This document shows, piece by piece, positions 36,871 to 46,012 of a stretch of DNA of 64,000 bases; the first letter of the stretch is position 1; each line of letters opens with the position of its first letter. The DNA is from Campylobacter volucris (GTDB taxonomy: Bacteria > Campylobacterota > Campylobacteria > Campylobacterales > Campylobacteraceae): the NCBI RefSeq assembly GCF_008011665.1, contig NZ_VOWJ01000033.1:52351-116350 (forward strand), in the 5' to 3' direction. A model generated the notes under the pieces. It saw nothing but the letters and a program-made list of their open reading frames with translations. It made no database searches and was not told the origin of the DNA. The position numbers and the translations under genes are program-made.

Positions 36871-38607
36871 ATGAATAAAGAATTATTTTTAAAAAACACT
36901 CAAGCTCTTTTTGAAGTAGATCAAATTTTAGCATATGAGCTTAGGAAAATCACCCAAACTTTGCGTTTTAAACTTATAAACAATCAAATTTTTGATGAAC
37001 AAAATCAAATTTTTTTAGACAAACCCTACAATTTTGATACCGATAAATATGAGCTTTATCCGGTACTATTTTTTTATGGTTTTGCAGATGGTAGTTTTTT
37101 TAAAACTCTTTTACAAAATCCTCATTTAAAACACATTATAGTTTTTGAGCAAGAATTAGAAATTTTATATCTTGCTTTTCATTTGTTTGATTTTACTCAT
37201 TTTATTAGAAAAGAAAAACTTATTTTATTTTACCCGCCAAATATCAATACAGCTCAACTTAAAGTTTTATTTAATTACCCTCATATCAAACATACACTAA
37301 AAATTTTTAATTTTCATTTTTATAATGACTTTTATGCTAATTTTTATGCTCAAAATGCCCATGATTTAATGCAAATTTTATTAAACATCATTAAAACACT
37401 TATGCTAAGTAGAGGAAATGATCCAAAAGATGCATTAATTGGGATTAAGCATAATGTTATCAATCTTGAAAAAATTATTTTTAGCCCACCTTTTCAAAAT
37501 TTTTTAAAAGAAAGGAAAGCTAAAGCTAAAAATGCCATTATAGTTTCAACTGGACCTTCTTTAATGAAACAATTACCTTTGCTAAAACAATATCAAGAAA
37601 ATGTTGTGGTTTTTTGTGCTGATAGTTCTTATCATATCTTAGCTCAAGTAGGAATAAAACCTGATTATGTATTTTCTTTAGAAAGAGAAGATTTAACAAG
37701 TGAATTTTTTAATAATGATTTTAAAGATTTTGATGACAATGTTTTATTTATCATATCTTCTTTAACCCATCCTAAAACCATAGAGTATTTAGAAAAAAAT
37801 GGTAGAGAATATATGCTTGTTTTAAGGCCTTTATTTTTTGAAAGCAAGCTTGGATTAAAAGAATATGGCTTTTTAGGCAATGGATTAAGTGTTGCAAATA
37901 TGGCTTATGAGTTAGCAGGTGCGCTAAGATTTGAAAATATCATCTTAATAGGGCAAGATCTAGCATATAGCGATGATGGCAAATCTCATCCTAAAGAGCA
38001 TTTATATGGCGATCAAGGAGATGAAGAGATAGTTTATAAAAAAATTCCTGCTTATGGTGGATTAGGTGAAGTTAAAACTCAACTAACTTGGTATTTGTTT
38101 TTAAAAAGCTTTGAAAAAGATATTGCTTTAGCAAGAGATGTTTTAAAAATCACCACTTACAATGCCACTGAAGGTGGAGCTAGGATAGAAGGAACTATAG
38201 AAGAATCTTTTCAAAAATTGTGCGAGACTTTATTAAAAGATAAAATTAACAAAAGTTTTGTTTTATCAAGACCAAAAAATCCTAGCAAAAAACTCAAACA
38301 ATGCAAGGAAAAATTGCAAAAACAAATCAAACAAAGTGAGCTTTTTATCAAAGAATGTCAAAAAGCTTTAAAAGAACAAAATTTAGAAAAACTTAAAAAA
38401 TTAAGAATCAAACTACCAAAAAGTGAATTTTTCTCAGATATTTTACAAGCTAGATGTTTTCAAAATGAATGTGAAGTTTTAAGATATAAGATTAGTAAAG
38501 ATTTAGATAAAGAGTATTTTTTAAATTCTCAACTAGCTTTTTTCGAAGAAGTTCTTCTTTATTTAGAAAAATACAACCAAACCATAAAAGAAAATTTAAA
38601 GGTCTAA
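36871..38607 (+). CDS. maf: motility accessory factor (Maf) 2
   Basis: A 578-residue paralogue of the neighbouring Maf proteins: N-terminal FYGFADGSFFKTLLQNP, then IVSTGPSLMKQLPLLKQYQ near 222-240, CADSSYHIL, PDYVFSLERED, SEFFNNDFKDFDD, LIGQDLAYSDDGKSHPKE near 360-378 and YNATEGGARIEGTIEES near 430. Its C-terminal helical tail is shorter than in the others. Expected role: glycosyl transfer of pseudaminic acid type sugars to flagellin. It has its own promoter and no homopolymer. Confidence 0.92.
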   Translation: MNKELFLKNTQALFEVDQILAYELRKITQTLRFKLINNQIFDEQNQIFLDKPYNFDTDKYELYPVLFFYGFADGSFFKTLLQNPHLKHIIVFEQELEILYLAFHLFDFTHFIRKEKLILFYPPNINTAQLKVLFNYPHIKHTLKIFNFHFYNDFYANFYAQNAHDLMQILLNIIKTLMLSRGNDPKDALIGIKHNVINLEKIIFSPPFQNFLKERKAKAKNAIIVSTGPSLMKQLPLLKQYQENVVVFCADSSYHILAQVGIKPDYVFSLEREDLTSEFFNNDFKDFDDNVLFIISSLTHPKTIEYLEKNGREYMLVLRPLFFESKLGLKEYGFLGNGLSVANMAYELAGALRFENIILIGQDLAYSDDGKSHPKEHLYGDQGDEEIVYKKIPAYGGLGEVKTQLTWYLFLKSFEKDIALARDVLKITTYNATEGGARIEGTIEESFQKLCETLLKDKINKSFVLSRPKNPSKKLKQCKEKLQKQIKQSELFIKECQKALKEQNLEKLKKLRIKLPKSEFFSDILQARCFQNECEVLRYKISKDLDKEYFLNSQLAFFEEVLLYLEKYNQTIKENLKV

Positions 38608-38608
38608 A

Positions 38609-40459
38609 ATGGATAAAACTCTTTTTAAAAAAAATATTTCTGCTTTAAATGAAAATTTTCAAACTATTTTTAAAAATATTAAAAAAACAAAATATAAAAT
38701 TTTACAGGGCAAGGATTCTTTGGATATTAATATTATCGATGAAAGAGGAGAGATGGTCTATAAAAATGCTTTGATAGAACTAAACTCTAAATTGAATTTT
38801 TACCATCAAAATTATAGACTTTATCCGGTGCTTTATTTTTACGGATTTGGAAATGGCATTTTATACAAAGCTCTTTTGCAAAATCTTTATTTAAAACATA
38901 TTGTAGTTTTTGAAAAAGATTTTGAGCTTATATATCTTTTATTTTTTTATATTGATTTTTCACAAGAATTAAAACAAGGCAAGCTAATCATTGCTGAAGA
39001 AAATCTGCAAAATAGTGCTTTGCTTGCTTTAATGTCTAAAAATCCATTTAGAGAATTTATACGAACTTATTTTTTAGAACCTCATTGTCAATATTATGAG
39101 CAATTTGAGCAAAGCATTTTAAATTTAAATCAAAAAATGCTATCTAATATCAGATCTATTAGCATACAAAAAGGGACATCAACACAAGATACATTACAAG
39201 GAGTAAATCAATTTATACAAAATATCCCTACTATGCTATCAAAACCTTGTTTGAAAGAATTACTAAATAAAAGAAAGGCTAAAGCAAAAAATGCCATTAT
39301 AGTTTCAACTGGACCATCTTTGAGTAAACAACTTCCTTTACTTAAACAATATCAAAACAATGTTGTTATTTTTTGCGCTGATAGCGCTTATAGTATTTTA
39401 CAACTTGAAAATATTAAACCTGATTATGTTTTTATGGTAGAAAGAAGTAATTTTACAGCTGAATTTTTTAATAATGATTTTAAAGATTTTGATGAAGATA
39501 TTGTATTTATATTAGCATCTCTAGTCCATCCTAATGCTTTAAAATACCTAGAAAAAAATAATAGAAATTTCATGCTAATCTCAAAAGAAACCTTTGAAAC
39601 ATATTTTAAACTCAATGTTTTTGGTTATGTAGATTATGCAATTTCAGTAGCACATTTAGCTTTTATAGTTGCCAATTTATTGGAATTTGAAAATATCATT
39701 TTTATTGGACAAGATTTAGCATATAATGATTTAGGACATTCTCATCCAAAAAATTATAAACATAGCGCAACCTATGAAAGTCAGATGGATAAATTTAACA
39801 CTATAGCTTATGGTGGAAAAGGTTTTGTTAAAACACATATTGCATGGGACATGTTTAGAGTAAATTTGGAATATCTTTTTACTCTCTCAAAAGCTAAAAT
39901 TTATAATGCCACAGAAGGTGGAGCTAGAATAGAAGGAAGCGTAGAAAAATCTTTTAAAAAATTGTGTGAAACTTTATTAAAAGAAAAAATTGATAAAAAG
40001 TTTAAAAAATTAGAGAATTTTAAATATTCCAAAAAACAAGAATATCTTTTAAAAACTTACCATCAAATCAATTTGCTTTTAAAAGATATCACACATTATT
40101 TACAAAAATATGCTGATATGATTTTATTTATCAAAGATAATTTTCATGATTTTTCAAAAATTATCCAGTTTTTAGATAATTTTGATTTAGATGATTTTAA
40201 AAACAACGAACTGATTAAACTTTTACTTGCATGCTATTTAGATCAAATGCGTTTTGCTTTAGCTAAAATTTACATCATCATTCCAAATGATGAAAATACT
40301 CTTTTACAAAAAAATCAAGCTTGGATCAATTTACATTTAGAATATTTTCAATTGATATTAATTACCTTAGAAAGTTTAAAAACTCTCATCTTAAGAAATA
40401 AAAAAATTATTGAAAATGAACTTTTAAAAAATGATTTAGAAAAATATATCAAAAATTGA
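38609..40459 (+). CDS. maf: motility accessory factor (Maf) 3
   Basis: A 616-residue Maf paralogue starting one base after maf2, so the two are cotranslated. Motifs: FYGFGNGILYKALLQN, IVSTGPSLSKQLPLLKQYQ, CADSAYSIL, KPDYVFMVERSN, FFNNDFKDFDED, FIGQDLAYNDLGHSHPK and YNATEGGARIEGSVEKS. Its N-terminal domain is closest by eye to Maf1, while its middle part shares a 35-base identical stretch with maf2 (39461-39495 versus 37702-37736). It lacks a poly-G run where maf1 has one. Confidence 0.92.
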   Translation: MDKTLFKKNISALNENFQTIFKNIKKTKYKILQGKDSLDINIIDERGEMVYKNALIELNSKLNFYHQNYRLYPVLYFYGFGNGILYKALLQNLYLKHIVVFEKDFELIYLLFFYIDFSQELKQGKLIIAEENLQNSALLALMSKNPFREFIRTYFLEPHCQYYEQFEQSILNLNQKMLSNIRSISIQKGTSTQDTLQGVNQFIQNIPTMLSKPCLKELLNKRKAKAKNAIIVSTGPSLSKQLPLLKQYQNNVVIFCADSAYSILQLENIKPDYVFMVERSNFTAEFFNNDFKDFDEDIVFILASLVHPNALKYLEKNNRNFMLISKETFETYFKLNVFGYVDYAISVAHLAFIVANLLEFENIIFIGQDLAYNDLGHSHPKNYKHSATYESQMDKFNTIAYGGKGFVKTHIAWDMFRVNLEYLFTLSKAKIYNATEGGARIEGSVEKSFKKLCETLLKEKIDKKFKKLENFKYSKKQEYLLKTYHQINLLLKDITHYLQKYADMILFIKDNFHDFSKIIQFLDNFDLDDFKNNELIKLLLACYLDQMRFALAKIYIIIPNDENTLLQKNQAWINLHLEYFQLILITLESLKTLILRNKKIIENELLKNDLEKYIKN

Positions 40460-40499
40460 CGATATTATGTTTTTAAATTAAACAAGGATGAAATTTACA

Positions 40500-42380
40500 A
40501 TGAAAACAGAAATTTTTAAAAAAAATTTAAAATCCTTAAAAGGAAGTGAATATAAAAACTTAAAACAAAAACTAAGCAAAATCAAAGAAAGCAAAGATTA
40601 TGCTTATGAATTTGGTAAAGATCCTTTACATTGTAATATCATTTTTCAAAATTCTAAACTTCTTTATAATAAAAACCCTTTAAATGAATTAGAAGAAAAA
40701 CTAGCATTTTTTAATGAAAACTATGCAAGATATCCTATATTGTTTTTTTATGGATTGGGAAATGGCATTTTATACAAAAGCTTACTTACAAATAAAAAAC
40801 ATGAAAGAATTATAGTTTTTGAAAGAGATTTAGAATTAATGTTTTTGGTTTTAAGTATGATTGATTTTTCTAAAGAATTTGCTCAAGGTAGATTTATACT
40901 CATACATACTAAAGAAATGACCTATACTAAATCTGATATGCTATGTTCTTTTTTGGATTTATTTTTAAAAACTTACAATTTACATATCCATTGTGAATTT
41001 TATGAAGAACAAAAAGAAGAAATACGCTTTATTAATAATTTAAATTCTCAAGCTATAAAAAGTTTAGCCCTAAGAAGAGGTAATGACCCAATTGATGCTA
41101 TGCAAGGCATTGAACAATTTGTATTAAATATACCTAAAATGCTAACCCACCCAAGCTTTAAAGAATTAAAAGAAAAAAGAAGCAATAAAAGTAAAAATGC
41201 TATTTTAGTAGCTACTGGTCCGTCTTTAAAAAAACAACTTCCCTTGCTCAAACAATACGCTAGTAAAGCTACTATATTTTGCGCTGACAGTGCTTATCCT
41301 ATTTTAGCTAAAGAAGGTATAAAGCCTGATTATGTTTGTATGCTAGAAAGAGATGATTTTACATCTTCATGTTTTGATAATGATTTTAAAGATTTTGATA
41401 AAGATATTACTTTTATATTAGTTTCTTTAGTTCATAAAAATAGCATTAATTTTTTAGAAAAAAATAAAAGAAAATATATCTTGATTTCAAGATCTATGCC
41501 TTTCGCATATTCTTTAGGTTTGCATGATTTTGGCTATGTAAGCGGTGGTATGAGTGTGGCTCATTTAAATTATGAAATTGCAATAACACTAGGGCATGAA
41601 AATATCATTTTAATAGGACAAGATTTAGCATATAGCAATGATGGTAAAACTCATAGTGAAGGATTTTTACATGAAGATTACCATGAAGGGGACTTTGAAA
41701 GAGATAAGGATAAATATAAAATCAAAGCATATGGTGGAAAAGGCTTGGTGCAAAGCTCTGAAGTTTGGGTTTTATTTAAACAAGTATTTGAAAATTTAAT
41801 ACAAAGATACAAAAATGTAAAAATTTACAATGCTACTGAAGGCGGGGCTAGAATAGAAGGAACCATAGAAAAATCTTTTAAAAAATTGTGCGAAGATTTA
41901 TTAACAAAAGATCTTAAAAAACCTTTCACAAAACTACATAATTTAAAACGAAAAGAAAGTGAAATTTTAATGCTTCAGGCATATAAACAAATTAAAAAAA
42001 ATATTAAAGCTAGTCAAATTTTCCTAAAAGAATGTAATAAATTATTTAAGGCATTAAATTACAAAAGTAAAATACGCTATACTTTTGATGAATTAAATTT
42101 AAAAATAGACAGGTTAAAAGAAAAAATAGAAAGTCAACAATATATTTTTTTAAGAGATGCCATAAGTCCTTCTTTGTTTCATTTAGAAAGTACTTTTTCA
42201 AATATTTATGTTTATAATATGCACAATGAAAGTGATAGACAAAATAAACTTGTAGCTTGGATTGAAGCTCATAAAGCTTGGACGGAAGAAATAAGCGAAT
42301 TAGTTTTAGTGCAAGAAAAAGCACTAAAAATAGCTATTATGCCTTTACAAGATATCTTAGAAAAAAGAAATTTAATTTAA
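40500..42380 (+). CDS. maf: motility accessory factor (Maf) 4
   Basis: From ATG 40500, which aligns with the starts of the other three (MKTEIFKKNLKSL), it is 626 residues; an in-frame ATG 12 bases earlier overlaps the ribosome binding site and is less likely. Motifs: FFYGLGNGILYKSLL, LVATGPSLKKQLPLLKQYA, CADSAYPIL, KPDYVCMLERDD, LIGQDLAYSNDGKTHSEGFL and YNATEGGARIEGTIEKS. An insertion near the LHEDYHEGDFERDKD region sets it apart from Maf1-3. It converges on flaB, with a hairpin between them. Confidence 0.92.
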   Translation: MKTEIFKKNLKSLKGSEYKNLKQKLSKIKESKDYAYEFGKDPLHCNIIFQNSKLLYNKNPLNELEEKLAFFNENYARYPILFFYGLGNGILYKSLLTNKKHERIIVFERDLELMFLVLSMIDFSKEFAQGRFILIHTKEMTYTKSDMLCSFLDLFLKTYNLHIHCEFYEEQKEEIRFINNLNSQAIKSLALRRGNDPIDAMQGIEQFVLNIPKMLTHPSFKELKEKRSNKSKNAILVATGPSLKKQLPLLKQYASKATIFCADSAYPILAKEGIKPDYVCMLERDDFTSSCFDNDFKDFDKDITFILVSLVHKNSINFLEKNKRKYILISRSMPFAYSLGLHDFGYVSGGMSVAHLNYEIAITLGHENIILIGQDLAYSNDGKTHSEGFLHEDYHEGDFERDKDKYKIKAYGGKGLVQSSEVWVLFKQVFENLIQRYKNVKIYNATEGGARIEGTIEKSFKKLCEDLLTKDLKKPFTKLHNLKRKESEILMLQAYKQIKKNIKASQIFLKECNKLFKALNYKSKIRYTFDELNLKIDRLKEKIESQQYIFLRDAISPSLFHLESTFSNIYVYNMHNESDRQNKLVAWIEAHKAWTEEISELVLVQEKALKIAIMPLQDILEKRNLI

Positions 42381-42396
42381 AATATATATAAAAACT

Positions 42397-42415
42397 AAGT
42401 GGGAAAAACCCACTT
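42397..42415 (-). terminator. terminator after flaB
   Basis: AAGTGGG-TTTTT-CCCACTT on the minus strand, followed by AGTTTTTAT. Lies seven bases after the flaB stop, in the convergent gap with maf4, and may serve both directions. Confidence 0.75.
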
Positions 42416-42421
42416 AAAAAA

Positions 42422-44122
42422 TTATTGTAAAAGTTTTAAAACATTTTGCTGCACAGCATTAGCCTGACTCATGGCATAAGATCCACTTTGAGCTAAAATA
42501 TTGTATTTAGAAAAATTTGCACTTTCTGCAGCAAAATCCACATCTCTAATATTTGATTCAGCTGATTTGATATTTACTTGAGTTACACTAATATTATTAA
42601 GCGTAGCCGTGATTTGATTTTGCACTGAACCTATGTCAGCTCTGATAGCATCTAAATTTGCTGTAGCCGTTTCAACTATATCCATTACAGCCATAGCACC
42701 TTTAAGTGTAGTAACTCCTGGGGTTTGATCTTTAGCAGCTATACTCATAGAAGCTTTAAAATTTGCAAACTGGGATACTCCATCAGGGCTTACTCCAAAA
42801 GCAGAAGAGAAAGCTGTTATAAAAACAAGATTTCCTTCGTAAATTGCCGAATAATCATGACCACTACCTATAGAAAATCCTGTACCTTGGCTCATTCCAC
42901 TTCCTTCGCTCATAAAAATTGACATCGATGATACTGTAACCATCATCTTGCCACCACCTTTATAAGCATTAAAACCCATAGCATCAGCCACATTGGTGTC
43001 GATCCTACCTTTAGATTCTCTTAAAGATACTGAAGCTTGAGAAATCATTTGAGTAGGTCCCATACCTATAGTACTGATACCAGTTCCAGAAACTAAAATA
43101 TCTTTTCCATCATTTTTAACTAAAGATAAGCGACCATAATTTTCATAATGTTTTCTTAAAATACCAGAGCCACCGCCCATCTCACCTGTTATTTTAATAC
43201 CCCTACCATCTCTTGAAGTTAAAAGTAATCTTCCATTCTCATCCTTAGCCGCTTCAACACCTGTAGTATCTTTAACCGAATTAATAGCAGCTACCAAAGC
43301 TCCATTTTTATCTCCATCTTCGTATTCTATTTTACCTATAGTTACCCCATTGATTTTAAAATCATCACTTGTAATACCCTTTTTTATAGCTCCTACACCT
43401 GTAGTTTGCACTAAAAAGCTAGCTCTAACTCCGGTTATATCAGCAGATTTATTAATCTCTTCTGCTAAAGCTCCAAGTCCTGTTCCAACCGAAGTTGAAA
43501 TCACCACAGGTTCAAATTTAAAATCATCTACACCATTATAATTTTTAATAGTAAGTTGAGCTACACCTCCACCTGCTTCAGTAGCCAAAGATCCCGTTTC
43601 AAATCTAGTCAAACCTATCTTAGAGCTTTGAGTTGAACCAATACTTGCTTTAACTGATTGATTAGACTGGGCGCCCATTTGAAATTCTTGGTTGATAAAT
43701 CCACCGCTTAAAAGTTGCTTACCATTAAATGAAGTAGTATTTGCTATAGCATCAAGCTCCTCCATTAAACGATTGATATCAGCTTGAAGCATATTTCTTG
43801 TTTTAGTGCTTTGTCCATCTTGAGCTGCTTGGGTAGCTTTAGTTTTAATAGTATCCAAAATTTTAAGTTGTTCATCCATAGCTTTATCAGCTGTTTGTAA
43901 AATACCTATAGCATCATTACCATTATTTATAGCTTGACCTAAAGTAGCAGCTTGTGATCTTAAACTATCAGCAATAGCCATACCTGAAGCATCATCTGCT
44001 GCTGAGTTGATTCTTAAACCTGAACTAAGCCTACTTAGAGATTTATCTAATTCCCTTGCTGTGATAGTTGAATTTGCATGTGCATTCATTGCACCTATAT
44101 TGGTATTTATCCTAAAACCCAT
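42422..44122 (-). CDS. flaB: flagellin FlaB
   Basis: A 566-residue flagellin from ATG 44122 (AAGGA upstream; an in-frame TTG five codons earlier is not the start). Conserved D0/D1 ends [29 protein letters not shown] and the C-terminal Gln-Asn-Val-Leu-Lys-Leu-Leu-Gln helix enclose a variable, Ser/Thr-rich, likely glycosylated centre. The N-terminus [18 protein letters not shown] and the sigma54 promoter mark it as flaB. The body is nearly identical to flaA 1808 bases away. It is usually a minor filament subunit. Confidence 0.96.
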   Translation of the reverse strand: MGFRINTNIGAMNAHANSTITARELDKSLSRLSSGLRINSAADDASGMAIADSLRSQAATLGQAINNGNDAIGILQTADKAMDEQLKILDTIKTKATQAAQDGQSTKTRNMLQADINRLMEELDAIANTTSFNGKQLLSGGFINQEFQMGAQSNQSVKASIGSTQSSKIGLTRFETGSLATEAGGGVAQLTIKNYNGVDDFKFEPVVISTSVGTGLGALAEEINKSADITGVRASFLVQTTGVGAIKKGITSDDFKINGVTIGKIEYEDGDKNGALVAAINSVKDTTGVEAAKDENGRLLLTSRDGRGIKITGEMGGGSGILRKHYENYGRLSLVKNDGKDILVSGTGISTIGMGPTQMISQASVSLRESKGRIDTNVADAMGFNAYKGGGKMMVTVSSMSIFMSEGSGMSQGTGFSIGSGHDYSAIYEGNLVFITAFSSAFGVSPDGVSQFANFKASMSIAAKDQTPGVTTLKGAMAVMDIVETATANLDAIRADIGSVQNQITATLNNISVTQVNIKSAESNIRDVDFAAESANFSKYNILAQSGSYAMSQANAVQQNVLKLLQ

Positions 44123-44160
44123 TTTAAATCCTTTCAATAAATTGCTTGAAAAGATTTAAA

Positions 44161-44176
44161 GCAAAAAGTATTCCAA
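44161..44176 (-). promoter_or_regulatory. sigma54 (RpoN) promoter of flaB
   Basis: On the minus strand TTGGAATACTTTTTGC: GG and GC separated by exactly ten bases, about 39 bases before the flaB ATG. Matches the RpoN consensus used for C. jejuni flaB and hook/basal-body genes under FlgR. Confidence 0.85.
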
Positions 44177-44190
44177 AAAAATAAAAGAAA

Positions 44191-44216
44191 AAATGTCCTA
44201 AATATTTAGGACATTT
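44191..44216 (-). terminator. terminator between flaA and flaB
   Basis: A perfect 26-base palindrome (AAATGTCCTAAA and its complement around TA) 14 bases after the flaA stop. The stem ends in a T-run with further A/T after it. It would separate the sigma28 transcript of flaA from the sigma54 promoter of flaB. Confidence 0.75.
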
Positions 44217-44229
44217 TAGAAAGTTTAAA

Positions 44230-45930
44230 CTATTGCAATAATCTCATAACATTTTGCTGCACAGCATTAGCCTGACTCATGGCATAAGATCCACTTTGAG
44301 CTAAAATATTGTATTTAGCAAAGTTTGCACTTTCTGCAGCAAAATCCACATCTCTAATATTTGATTCAGCTGATTTGATATTTACTTGAGTTACACTAAT
44401 ATTATTAAGCGTAGCCGTGATTTGATTTTGCACTGAACCTATGTCAGCTCTGATAGCATCTAAATTTGCTGTAGCCGTTTCAACTATATCCATTACAGCC
44501 ATAGCACCTTTAAGTGTAGTAACTCCTGGGGTTTGATCTTTAGCAGCTATACTCATAGAAGCTTTAAAATTTGCAAACTGGGATACTCCATCAGGGCTTA
44601 CTCCAAAAGCAGAAGAGAAAGCTGTTATAAAAACAAGATTTCCTTCGTAAATTGCCGAATAATCATGACCACTACCTATAGAAAATCCTGTACCTTGGCT
44701 CATTCCACTTCCTTCGCTCATAAAAATTGACATCGATGATACTGTAACCATCATCTTGCCACCACCTTTATAAGCATTAAAACCCATAGCATCAGCCACA
44801 TTGGTGTCGATCCTACCTTTAGATTCTCTTAAAGATACTGAAGCTTGAGAAATCATTTGAGTAGGTCCCATACCTATAGTACTGATACCAGTTCCAGAAA
44901 CTAAAATATCTTTTCCATCATTTTTAACTAAAGATAAGCGACCATAATTTTCATAATGTTTTCTTAAAATACCAGAGCCACCGCCCATCTCACCTGTTAT
45001 TTTAATACCCCTACCATCTCTTGAAGTTAAAAGTAATCTTCCATTCTCATCCTTAGCCGCTTCAACACCTGTAGTATCTTTAACCGAATTAATAGCAGCT
45101 ACCAAAGCTCCATTTTTATCTCCATCTTCGTATTCTATTTTACCTATAGTTACCCCATTGATTTTAAAATCATCACTTGTAATACCCTTTTTTATAGCTC
45201 CTACACCTGTAGTTTGCACTAAAAAGCTAGCTCTAACTCCGGTTATATCAGCAGATTTATTAATCTCTTCTGCTAAAGCTCCAAGTCCTGTTCCAACCGA
45301 AGTTGAAATCACCACAGGTTCAAATTTAAAATCATCGATACCATTATAATTTTTAATAGTAAGTTGAGCTACACCTCCACCTGCTTCAGTAGCCAAAGAT
45401 CCCGTTTCAAATCTAGTCAAACCTATCTTAGAGCTTTGAGTTGAACCAATACTTGCTTTAACTGATTGATTAGACTGGGCGCCCATTTGAAATTCTTGGT
45501 TGATAAATCCACCGCTTAAAAGTTGCTTACCATTAAATGAAGTAGTATTTGCTATAGCATCAAGCTCCTCCATTAAACGATTGATATCAGCTTGAAGCAT
45601 ATTTCTTGTTTTAGTGCTTTGTCCATCTTGAGCTGCTTGGGTAGCTTTAGTTTTAATAGTATCCAAAATTTTAAGTTGTTCATCCATAGCTTTATCAGCT
45701 GTTTGTAAAATACCTATAGCATCATTACCATTATTTATAGCTTGACCTAAAGTACTAGCTTGTGATCTTAAACTATCAGCAATAGCCATACCTGAAGCAT
45801 CATCTGCTGCTGAGTTGATTCTTAAACCTGAACTAAGCCTGCTTAGAGAATTATCCAAAGCTCTTGAATTTAGATTTGCATTAGTTTGAGCATTTAAAGA
45901 TGCCACATTAGTATTTATACGAAATCCCAT
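44230..45930 (-). CDS. flaA: flagellin FlaA
   Basis: A 566-residue major flagellin. N-terminus [30 protein letters not shown] is of the flaA type; the two conserved ends polymerise into D0/D1 and the centre (about 180-480) carries Ser/Thr sites for pseudaminic acid. AAAGGATTTAAA precedes ATG. A sigma28 promoter lies upstream. It is the same length as flaB (566) and differs mainly in the first 30 codons and a few single positions (SQAST, GIDDF, FAKYN, NVMRLLQ). Confidence 0.97.
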   Translation of the reverse strand: MGFRINTNVASLNAQTNANLNSRALDNSLSRLSSGLRINSAADDASGMAIADSLRSQASTLGQAINNGNDAIGILQTADKAMDEQLKILDTIKTKATQAAQDGQSTKTRNMLQADINRLMEELDAIANTTSFNGKQLLSGGFINQEFQMGAQSNQSVKASIGSTQSSKIGLTRFETGSLATEAGGGVAQLTIKNYNGIDDFKFEPVVISTSVGTGLGALAEEINKSADITGVRASFLVQTTGVGAIKKGITSDDFKINGVTIGKIEYEDGDKNGALVAAINSVKDTTGVEAAKDENGRLLLTSRDGRGIKITGEMGGGSGILRKHYENYGRLSLVKNDGKDILVSGTGISTIGMGPTQMISQASVSLRESKGRIDTNVADAMGFNAYKGGGKMMVTVSSMSIFMSEGSGMSQGTGFSIGSGHDYSAIYEGNLVFITAFSSAFGVSPDGVSQFANFKASMSIAAKDQTPGVTTLKGAMAVMDIVETATANLDAIRADIGSVQNQITATLNNISVTQVNIKSAESNIRDVDFAAESANFAKYNILAQSGSYAMSQANAVQQNVMRLLQ

Positions 45931-45980
45931 TTTAAATCCTTTTAAATAATTTTATCGCTTCCATGCGACTTACAAAGACC

Positions 45981-46009
45981 ATATCGTAAAAATACAAAAA
46001 AATTTTATA
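45981..46009 (-). promoter_or_regulatory. sigma28 (FliA) promoter of flaA
   Basis: Minus strand: TATAAAATTT as -35 region, then CGATAT at 45981-45986 as -10, about 51 bases before the flaA ATG. The CGATAT box is the FliA signature of campylobacter flaA promoters. It sits immediately after the maf5 stop. Confidence 0.82.
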
Positions 46010-46012
46010 TTT

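Noticed and set aside
42725..42922. Small plus-strand open frames inside flaB, repeated 1808 bases away inside flaA
   Set aside because: They mirror the flagellin coding strand and recur only because the two genes are nearly identical; no ribosome binding site or family match.
44123..44137. Longer flaB start (TTG, five codons upstream)
   Set aside because: Flagellin begins MGFRIN, and AAGGA is correctly spaced for the ATG at 44122.
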